Below, one piece after another: positions 1-6,200 of a stretch of DNA of 9,625 nt. Both the position numbers and the translations under genes were made by a program. The DNA comes from Methanobacteriota archaeon. GTDB taxonomy: Archaea; Thermoplasmatota; Poseidoniia; Poseidoniales; Thalassarchaeaceae. How positions within the stretch are numbered: the stretch's first letter is position 1; each line of letters begins with the position of its first letter. The stretch covers positions 1 to 9,625 of the forward strand of contig NYYK01000023.1 in assembly GCA_002685895.1 (NCBI GenBank), written 5' to 3'. The notes beneath the pieces are model-generated. The model saw only the letters and a list, made by a program, of their open reading frames with translations, was not told the DNA's origin and made no database searches.

Positions 1-2
1 AA

Positions 3-617
3 ATAGGGGGCGCATTTATGCTATCCTGGATAGTGTTGGCAACAACCATGAGCGTCGGTGGAGGCGCGTTAATTACATGGGGTGGACTGACACTAGTAAC
101 TGCACTAGTTGTTGCAGTGGCTTGGATGGCGTTCGAGGGCGCACATATCCTCCCAGTGGTAACTTGGTGCCACATGTTGACAGGTGATTTGTCGGACGGT
201 GAAGGAAATTGGGCTGCAAATGGCATGCGCTTGGTAGCGCAAGTGGTAGGTGCTGTGCTAGCCATTATTCTATCTACTGAAGCTGGATCATTGGCGAACT
301 TGCCTGATACAGTGTTTGCAGATAGTATGAACATTGCAGGCATAGGAGATGACTTCTGGACCGTGTTCGGAATGATTGCTGCTGGTGCTATTTGGTGGCA
401 AATCCACACCCGATGCAATACCGCATGGGTAAGTGCAATTGCATTGTTGGGTCTCGGTGGCGCAATGACGCTAACTGGCGCACACTACATGGGTGCATCA
501 ATTGCAGATGGCGGTACAGAAATTGCAAACGTCCTTGTGAACTGGATTACTGATGGGGCCTTCGTAGGTCTTGGGGCTTTAATTAGTGTCAAGATTGACG
601 GTTTTATCAAGGAATAA
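3..617 (+). CDS. Aquaporin-like (MIP family) membrane protein with degenerate pore motifs, 5' end outside the window
   Basis: A hydrophobic protein of about six membrane segments. Counting from the ATG at 18, residues 41-49 (GAHILPVVT) match the aquaporin loop-B motif GAHxNPAVT, Q75-V-V-G-A matches the helix-3 motif QxxGA, and residues 153-161 (TGAHYMGAS) match the loop-E motif TGAxxNPAR. Both pore asparagines are replaced (Leu, Met), and the loop-E arginine of the selectivity filter is Ser. A solute channel or a non-transporting relative is inferred; the substrate cannot be read. The ATG at 18 has a G-run (6-10) upstream, but the frame stays open to the window edge. The added residues IGGAF complete helix 1 and align with the start of helix 1 in the paralogue at 875-1492 with almost equal spacing to ILP (50 versus 51 residues). 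The true start therefore probably lies left of the window. A terminator hairpin follows the stop. The gene is certain; the family is a moderately strong motif match. Confidence 0.62.
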   Translation: MGGAFMLSWIVLATTMSVGGGALITWGGLTLVTALVVAVAWMAFEGAHILPVVTWCHMLTGDLSDGEGNWAANGMRLVAQVVGAVLAIILSTEAGSLANLPDTVFADSMNIAGIGDDFWTVFGMIAAGAIWWQIHTRCNTAWVSAIALLGLGGAMTLTGAHYMGASIADGGTEIANVLVNWITDGAFVGLGALISVKIDGFIKE

Positions 618-629
618 GGAATACAGAGT

Positions 630-642
630 CGGCTACAAGCCG
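630..642 (+). other. Small hairpin after the first gene
   Basis: CGGCT (630-634) and AGCCG (638-642) form a 5-bp stem with a 3-nt loop in the 3' untranslated region, just before the larger terminator stem. It may only be part of the terminator structure. Confidence 0.3.
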
Positions 643-650
643 TCGAACGC

Positions 651-689
651 GGTAGGTCGGGGGGAGACCCCCGGCCTTCCTGCCTTTTT
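651..689 (+). terminator. Hairpin terminator of the first aquaporin-like gene
   Basis: A two-part stem: GGTAGG (651-656) pairs with CCTGCC (679-684, one G-T pair), and TCGGGGG (657-663) pairs with CCCCCGG (668-674, one T-G pair). The loop is four bases and there is a four-base bulge (675-678). Five T (685-689) follow directly. It lies 34 bases after the stop at 617, as expected for a transcript end. The T-run alone would also suit archaeal termination. Confidence 0.7.
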
Positions 690-716
690 CTGCGAAGAAC
701 GCGGATGATTACTTTT

Positions 717-734
717 AGTGTGTTTTCGCACACT
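717..734. repeat. Inverted repeat AGTGTG/CACACT
   Basis: AGTGTG (717-722) and CACACT (729-734) flank a 6-base loop. The repeat lies after the terminator and before the promoter region of the next gene. It could be a protein site or a secondary RNA hairpin. Confidence 0.4.
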
Positions 735-770
735 TGCTTTCATTTGAGTAACCGGCTCAGTGATAAATTC

Positions 771-782
771 AACAAATTTGTT
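771..782. repeat. 12-bp perfect palindrome
   Basis: AACAAATTTGTT is a perfect dyad about 95 bases upstream of the second aquaporin-like gene. It could be an operator for a dimeric regulator, but AT-rich palindromes this short also arise by chance. Confidence 0.3.
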
Positions 783-808
783 TAATTTCAGGTTTTTCGG
801 GGTAATGC

Positions 809-816
809 ATTATAAG
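809..816 (+). promoter_or_regulatory. Possible archaeal TATA box for the second aquaporin-like gene
   Basis: ATTATAAG lies inside the first 21-bp repeat, about 60 bases before the ATG at 875. Archaeal initiation about 25 bases downstream would fall near 838, leaving a leader that carries the third repeat and the 838-853 hairpin. Placement rests only on the A/T motif. Confidence 0.35.
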
Positions 817-837
817 TGCGAAGTAATGCAGGATAGT

Positions 838-853
838 GTTGCAGTAGTGCAAC
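838..853. promoter_or_regulatory. Inverted repeat in the 5' region, GTTGCA/TGCAAC
   Basis: GTTGCA (838-843) and TGCAAC (848-853) form a perfect 6-bp stem with loop GTAG. It spans the junction of the second and third 21-bp repeats and is 21 bases before the ATG at 875. It could act as an operator dyad or as a leader hairpin. Confidence 0.4.
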
Positions 854-874
854 ATAGTAAGAGAGAGTGGAAAA

Positions 875-1492
875 ATGGAAATGGATAATAGAAAAATGAT
901 GGCTGAATGTGTCGGCTCGTTGACGGTTACATTGGTTGTATGGGGAACAGCACTGGCTGCAGGTGATAATGCAGATGCACCTCACCAAGGTGCAGTTGCA
1001 GCTGGCGCAGCAGGTGTTACTCTAGCAATAATGTGGATGGTGTTCCGAGGAAGCGAAATATTGCCAATCTTGACGATTGGAAACATGGCTTCTGGCCGAA
1101 CAGAATGGCAGAATGGCGCACTGAATTTCTGCATGCAGATACTTGGTGCCTTGATTGCAGGAGCCATAATGGCGTGGCAAGGCGCAGAGGTCTTTAACTC
1201 AGATGGAGTTGAATTGACCTCAACTGGTGCTGCAATGGCACTAATTGGTGGATTCCTACTGATGGTTGTATGGGATCGCCTCGGCGGTGGTTGGGAATCT
1301 GGTGCTTTTGCAGCAGTCCTCATACTCGCTGGAATCAGCCTAGCAAGCGCAAGCAGTATTGGCGGCATGGTAGTCGAAGGTGCATGGGATGGAAGCAATT
1401 TCTTTGCAGTCTTTGGTACTTTAATTTGCGGCGGTCTCGGCGCATGGCTAGCCACTGAGTTTGGCTCAAAAGTACTCGGCGAAGAAGAGTGA
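875..1492 (+). CDS. Aquaporin-like (MIP family) membrane protein, second paralogue, lacking NPA motifs
   Basis: A 205-residue protein with about six hydrophobic segments: roughly residues 11-30, 39-57, 82-101, 117-133, 144-159 and 175-195. Helix 1 starts AECVGS, like the AExxGT start of MIP proteins. Residues 59-67 (GSEILPILT) sit where aquaporins have GxHxNPAVT, and Q88-I-L-G-A matches the QxxGA motif of helix 3. The segment WMVFRGSEILP closely parallels WMAFEGAHILP in the gene at 3-617, so the two are paralogues. The second NPA loop is not recognisable; SASSIGGM occupies the region. The length is slightly below the 230-250 residues usual for aquaporins. The ATG at 875 is chosen because helix 1 follows after nine polar residues; a weak GAGAGAG stretch lies upstream. 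The phased repeats at 802-864 suggest control separate from the first copy. Transport function is inferred from fold only. Confidence 0.65.
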   Translation: MEMDNRKMMAECVGSLTVTLVVWGTALAAGDNADAPHQGAVAAGAAGVTLAIMWMVFRGSEILPILTIGNMASGRTEWQNGALNFCMQILGALIAGAIMAWQGAEVFNSDGVELTSTGAAMALIGGFLLMVVWDRLGGGWESGAFAAVLILAGISLASASSIGGMVVEGAWDGSNFFAVFGTLICGGLGAWLATEFGSKVLGEEE

Positions 1493-1531
1493 TCTTCAGC
1501 CTAACTTAGCTTAACAGCAAGTAATGCGAAC

Positions 1532-1574
1532 GGCACAAGGCGGAACGCTTGTTCCGCCTTGTGCCCACACTTTT
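1532..1574 (+). terminator. Perfect 15-bp stem terminator of the second aquaporin-like gene
   Basis: GGCACAAGGCGGAAC (1532-1546) and GTTCCGCCTTGTGCC (1551-1565) pair without mismatch around loop GCTT. TTTT follows at 1571-1574 after five bases. The stem begins 39 bases after the stop at 1492. The hairpin is very strong, but the T-run is short and offset, so it may also protect the 3' end. Confidence 0.75.
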
Positions 1575-1582
1575 GATTTACA

Positions 1583-1595
1583 CCCAATTATTGGG
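1583..1595. repeat. Short inverted repeat CCCAA/TTGGG
   Basis: CCCAA (1583-1587) and TTGGG (1591-1595) surround a TTA loop. Beyond a C/A mismatch the outer bases pair again for two positions. It lies directly after the 15-bp terminator stem and may be a second 3'-end hairpin. Confidence 0.3.
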
Positions 1596-1611
1596 CGTGT
1601 TCGGATTTCAG

Positions 1612-1620
1612 ATATTAATA
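1612..1620 (+). promoter_or_regulatory. Possible TATA box for the surface protein gene
   Basis: ATATTAATA lies 52-60 bases upstream of the ATG at 1672. A start about 25 bases downstream would give a leader of roughly 30 bases. That leader region holds a direct repeat of TCTTAAC (1634-1640 and 1643-1649). The assignment is by motif and spacing only. Confidence 0.28.
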
Positions 1621-1671
1621 GTCAAACCCGTTATCTTAACTGTCTTAACCTGAAAGCGTCCGCAGAGTTCC

Positions 1672-3156
1672 ATGGCGCAACCAGGGCGTGAGGCAAACGC
1701 TCCGTGGGGAGATGAAAGTCAAGGTGAATCAACATCCTCAAGCACACCTAGCGCCCCCCAACCGATTGTATTGAGTGGCGCTGAAGGCCTCTCTTTGAAT
1801 ACTCAGATGCAGGGGCAAATGCCTACCCAGGCGACTCCTGCTGCAGGAGCAACTCTAACTGGTTCTGTTGGAGAAATTGACTCAAGTGTTTGGACTCCAC
1901 AAGTACATATTGCTGGTAAAGGTTCAATTTTGAAGGGTATTGGAAGCACATGTTTGTTTGGAATAGTAATGATGCTAGTGCCAATGTTAATGGTAGGTTA
2001 TGCAGAGAGTTCATGGGAAGATGATTGGAATGAAGAAACCTTGAATATTGACTGGGATGAAGGTGGATTGAATGGAACTTTTCAACTTAGTCACACTCCA
2101 ATCGATGAGTGTAGTCTCTCTATCAGGGATGGCTCAAGGTGGTCGGAATCCTTCAATGCCTACGATAATTGCGATGGTGATGGCGCCTTGATGCAATACA
2201 AGGAGAGCACTATTGCTCAATTTGCTGTAGATGAGGGGGAGGAGATACTTAGAGCAACATTTGAGATAGTCAATGAATCTACAGGTGAGGCCAATTTTAC
2301 TGTATTTGCACTTGATTATGAATCACCAAATGATTCTGTTCTGTTGGATTTGCACACAGGCGGATTCTCTGAGTTTGAACAAGCTTTTGATGAAAACTTA
2401 ACTCCATTGATTTTTACTGTTAATTCCTCTAATTGGGCTGAACCGTGCCCACGTGGCGATGCATTGCTGGTTACGGATAAATTGGGTCCATTACTGTACA
2501 TGCCAACTGACTCCCCTTCAAATCAAACTGACTGTTATTTGACATACACCAACATTCTGTTCAAAGGAGAGTTCACGGTTTATAGTGGCGAATTAGGTGG
2601 TAAAAATAATTCAATTAGTTTATCTCTTCCAGAACAAGATCATCAAAATCTTGGCACACAAACTTTTGATGAAAACTTGACCCCTTTGATTTTCCCAGTG
2701 TATACAAATTATTGGAATCAGAATAATTACGATTGTGCTCAAGAGATTCGTATAGAATATAGGGAAGGAACTTACTGGAGTTACCCCCAATATGAACAAT
2801 GGGGTTATCCTCCAAATTGCCCTAACATGACATACTACAAAGGGGCTCAAGTCAATATTGGTTCAATAGACCATGATTCTGGATTTGGTGAAATCTATCT
2901 TGATGAGCCACTTGGAGATGAAGAACTTGAGGCTGAATATTGGGTGCAAACAGGATTTGAGATTGGATCAATATTGCAGTGTTTCGCACCTTTGATTGCC
3001 TTTGCTCTCTTTGTGATTTGGATTGTTCAAGTGGTACGTGCTTTCCAAGCGGGGTTAACAAACCAAGGAACAGGAATGTTGATTGGCATTATTCCGGCGT
3101 TCTTCGTTTCCATAATTCTTACATTTGCAATAGGAATAATGCTATTTGGATTCTAG
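1672..3156 (+). CDS. Membrane-anchored surface protein with duplicated ectodomain module (hypothetical)
   Basis: I do not recognise the family. The 494-residue protein begins with about 80 Q/P/S/T/A-rich, probably disordered residues, then a hydrophobic helix (about 92-110). An acidic, largely polar region (111-430) follows, then two C-terminal helices (about 434-457 and 467-492). The central region contains ten N-x-S/T sequons (N134, 201, 208, 220, 242, 251, 284, 312, 335, 385), which fits an exported, glycosylated domain. It also carries a duplicated module of about 93 residues: FDENLTPLIF occurs at 239-248 and 332-341, each followed by a Trp and a similarly spaced Cys pair (C259/C288 and C355/C383). 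An earlier Cys pair (C147/C167) may mark a third, more diverged unit. No enzymatic motif is visible. A role in surface binding or envelope structure is only a guess. The ATG at 1672 is the first in frame after the possible TATA box; there is no clear Shine-Dalgarno site. Confidence 0.85.
   Translation: MAQPGREANAPWGDESQGESTSSSTPSAPQPIVLSGAEGLSLNTQMQGQMPTQATPAAGATLTGSVGEIDSSVWTPQVHIAGKGSILKGIGSTCLFGIVMMLVPMLMVGYAESSWEDDWNEETLNIDWDEGGLNGTFQLSHTPIDECSLSIRDGSRWSESFNAYDNCDGDGALMQYKESTIAQFAVDEGEEILRATFEIVNESTGEANFTVFALDYESPNDSVLLDLHTGGFSEFEQAFDENLTPLIFTVNSSNWAEPCPRGDALLVTDKLGPLLYMPTDSPSNQTDCYLTYTNILFKGEFTVYSGELGGKNNSISLSLPEQDHQNLGTQTFDENLTPLIFPVYTNYWNQNNYDCAQEIRIEYREGTYWSYPQYEQWGYPPNCPNMTYYKGAQVNIGSIDHDSGFGEIYLDEPLGDEELEAEYWVQTGFEIGSILQCFAPLIAFALFVIWIVQVVRAFQAGLTNQGTGMLIGIIPAFFVSIILTFAIGIMLFGF
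2386..2694 (+). repeat. Internal duplicated coding motif (FDENLTPLIF)
   Basis: The 30-base segments 2386-2415 and 2665-2694 encode the same ten residues and differ at only four positions, all synonymous third bases. They lie 279 bases (93 codons) apart and mark the start of two copies of an ectodomain module. The protein sequences around them have diverged much more. Confidence 0.7.
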
Positions 3157-3172
3157 CGATTAATCGCTATTT
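3154..3172 (+). terminator. Stop-codon palindrome and T-rich tail
   Basis: TAGCGATTAATCGCTA (3154-3169) is a perfect 16-bp palindrome whose first three bases are the stop codon of the surface protein gene. It can fold as a 6-bp stem with loop TTAA and is followed by TTT (3170-3172). It probably acts as a 3'-end signal for the + strand transcript. Confidence 0.5.
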
Positions 3173-3200
3173 CTATCATCTGGAATCGTGGCGAACTGTG

Positions 3201-3254
3201 AATATGTGATGGTTTGCAGTACTGCAAAATATCCTTGATTTGTTTTCACATATT
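3201..3254. repeat. Nested inverted repeats between convergent genes
   Basis: An outer pair, AATATGTGA (3201-3209) and TCACATATT (3246-3254), encloses a perfect 16-bp palindrome, TTTGCAGTACTGCAAA (3213-3228). The right outer arm overlaps the stop codon and last codons of icmF. Located between two convergent genes, it may work as a two-way terminator or 3'-end structure. On the minus strand the region is A/T-rich but has no clean T-run after the stem. Confidence 0.5.
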
Positions 3255-6200
3255 GCGACGGTACTGTCCACCGACCTCAAAGAGTGCCTCGGTAATTTGA
3301 CCTAAGGAAGCTACCTTCACAGTCTCCATGAGTTCTGCAAAGACATTTCCACCACTTCTCGCAACTTGCTGAAGGCTAGTTAGGGCTGCTGGTGCAGCAT
3401 CAGCATGCTTGGCATGAAATTCTTCTAGTCGCTCTAGACAACCTTGCTTCTCTTCAGGTGTGGCTCTGCTCAACTCCATGTCAAAGGAGTCTGCTGCAGA
3501 TTCATCAAATGCTTCAGCATCAGGATTTTCAAACATATTGACGCCAACAATTGGTAATTCACCAGAATGCTTCAATTCCTCATAATGCATCGATTCATCT
3601 TGAATCTTGGAGCGTTGATACATCATCTCCATGCTACCAAGAACACCACCTCGCTCACTGATCCTCTCAAATTCACGTAGTACTGCCTCCTCGACCATGT
3701 CGGTCATCTCTTCAATAAGGAAAGAGCCTTGCATGGGATTCTCACATTTGTTCCAACCAAATTCCTTGTTATTTATCATCTGAATTGCCAACGCCCTGCG
3801 TACAGAATCTTGAGTGGGCGTGGTGATGGCTTCATCGTATGCGTTGGTATGCAATGAGTTTGCATTGTCTTGGATGGCAAGCAACGCCTGTAATGTGGTT
3901 CGAATATCATTGAAGGACATCTCTTGAGCGTGTAGGGAGCGACCAGAGGTTTGGATATGCATCTTGCATTTCTGCGCCCTCTCATTGCCATTGTATAGAT
4001 CTCTCATGGCTATAGCCCATATTCTTCTTGCGACCCGTGAAATAACCGTGTATTCGGGGTCCATTCCATTGGAGAAGAAGAAGGAGAGGTTGGGGGCGAA
4101 GTCATTGATGTCCATCCCACGTGAGCGGTAATACTCGACATAGGTCAAGCCATTTGCTAGGGTGAATGCGAGTTGTGAAATCGGGTTTGCCCCTGCTTCA
4201 GCAATGTGGTATCCAGAGATACTGACAGAGTAATGGTTGCGAACATCGTTATCGATGTAGAACTGTTGAACATCACCCATTAGTTTGAGACTGAAATCGG
4301 TTGAGAAAATACAGGTGTTCTGTGCTTGGTCTTCTTTGAGAATATCAGCTTGAACAGTTCCACGCACCGTTGAGAGTGTGCGAGAACGAATTTCAGATAG
4401 TTCATCTGCGTTCGCTTTTCTGCTATTTTCCTTCTCGAACTTCACTTTCTGTTGCTGTATTGCAGTATTGAAGAACATTGCTAGAACAATTGGTGCCGGC
4501 CCATTGATGGTCATAGAGACACTGGTATTATTTTCACATAAATCGAATCCATTGAATAGTTGACTGATTTCATCAATAGTAAAAATTGAGACTCCTGATT
4601 CTCCAACTTTTCCATAGACATCTGGGCGCTCATCAGGGTTGCGGCCGTACAAGGTCACAGAGTCAAAAGCGGTTGAAAGACGAGCGTAGGGTGACGATTC
4701 ACTTAGCAGGTGGAAACGCGCATTAGTTCTGCTTGCGGGGCCTTCACCGGCAAACATTCTTGTTGGGTCCTCATCAGTTCTCTTGAAGGGAAAGACGCCA
4801 CCAGTGAAAGGGAAGTTCCCAGGCAGATTTTCTTTGCGCAACCAGTTCAACAAGGTTCCCTTGTCAACAGTACGGGGAAGTGCTACACGTGGGATTTTTG
4901 AGCCCGAAAGCGATTCATCTTTGGTTGGAACAGAGAAGGTATTGCCTCGTACATTGTAGGAGTATTCACCACTGTCGTATGTCTCAACTTTTTCTGACCA
5001 TTCTTCTAGAAGTTGGCGAGCACTTGGGTGTAAATCTTCAAGGACATCTTTCGCTTCATTTCGTAACTCTGCTGCCTGTTCATCCTTCCCTATAGCTTCG
5101 AGATGATTGGCTGATTCTGCTAGTTGTTGGGTGAGGCGTGCTTTCTGTACTTCGCCATAGGTCCGTTCGTGGTACTCTCTCACAGATGCTGCTACCTCTG
5201 CAAGGTAATTGACTCGTTCTGGTGGAATGATATGTCGCGGTTCTGGCATACCAGAAGGGGGAAGTGTAGGTTGAATGGCGTTTGGTTTAGTTCCGTCTGC
5301 CAATGTTAGCATGGTTGCGAGGCGATACCACAAATCATCTACCCCAGTGTCTGCAAATTGGCTAGCAATAGTACCACAGACAGGGAGTTCCTCATCTGCA
5401 ACTCCAAACAGATTTCGGTTACGCCGAACTTGCTTTCTTACTGCTCTTAGGGCATCAATTGCTCCTCGCTTCTCAAATTTGTTAATGACCACAATATCTG
5501 CAACATCGAGCATTTCGATTTTTTCTAGTTGGGTGTGAGCACCATATTCTGCTGTCATCACGTAGAAAGTGTGGTCGACTAGTGAGCTGATAGCATCGTC
5601 TGCTTGGCCGATGCCGCTAGTTTCTGCAAATATCAAATCAAAGCCGACTGCTTTACAGACAGCAATTGCTTCGCCAAGCCAATCGCTTACTTCTTTTCCA
5701 GATCCTCTACTAGCCAAACTTCGCATGTAGAAATTACGATTTGAAAGGGCATTCATCCGAATACGGTCACCAAGTAAGGCTCCCCCGGTTCGCTTTCGAG
5801 TAGGGTCAGTGCAGAGAAAAGCGACCTTCAAATCAGGCTCATCCCGTATGATTCTAAGCATCAATTCGTCAAGTAATGAGGATTTTCCAGCACCGCCTGT
5901 TCCTGTGATACCTACCACCGGCACTTTGTGGCCACGTTCATGGGTGCGGCATTTTTTGAGTATCTCTTCAAAGGCAGAACTCTCTCCATTCTCTGCTAAG
6001 GTGATTAATCTTGCAATTGCTCCATGGTTTTCAGTGGTGATATTTCCATCTAATTCTTCAAGCATCCCACTTTCGAGTAAATCGAGGTCTTTGCATTGCT
6101 CCATTAAATCATCAATCATGCCAACTAAACCTAGAGTGCGTCCATCATCCGGTGAGTAGATTCGAGTGATTCCCACATCATGCAGTTCACGAATTTCCAC

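Larger units (their letters stand above)
802..864. repeat. Three tandem 21-bp direct repeats, probable regulator-binding array
   Basis: GTAATGCA at 802-809, GTAATGCA at 823-830 and GTAGTGCA at 844-851 start exactly 21 bases apart. In each 21-bp unit the octamer is followed by two variable bases and then ATA plus a purine, so the shared pattern is GTARTGCA-nn-ATAR. A period of 21 bp is two helical turns, placing all copies on one face of the DNA. The array ends about ten bases before the start codon at 875. No further copy is seen one period to either side. Confidence 0.6.

Noticed and set aside
485..733. Minus-strand open frame of 82 codons overlapping the end of the first gene and its terminator
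   Set aside because: It covers the terminator hairpin and the 3' end of a well-supported gene, and has no start context or motif.
802..864. CRISPR-like array
   Set aside because: The repeat octamers and the gaps are far too short, there are only three units, and no cas gene is near. A regulatory array fits better.
982..1455. Minus-strand open frame of 157 codons opposite the second aquaporin-like gene
   Set aside because: It lies wholly antisense to a gene with a coherent membrane-protein reading, and its translation is rich in Pro/Ser/Ala without a domain. It is a frame shadow.
1521..1528. Possible fourth GTAATGC repeat after the second aquaporin-like gene
   Set aside because: A single seven-base match (GTAATGCG) without the ATA part or the 21-bp phase is expected by chance.
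1493..1671. tRNA or other structured RNA gene in the gap
   Set aside because: The strong stem is a simple hairpin with a T-run. No cloverleaf arms or T-loop sequence are present.
5809..6159. Plus-strand open frame of 116 codons inside icmF
   Set aside because: It is antisense to the conserved GTPase domain of icmF, and its Ser-rich translation has no recognisable motif.
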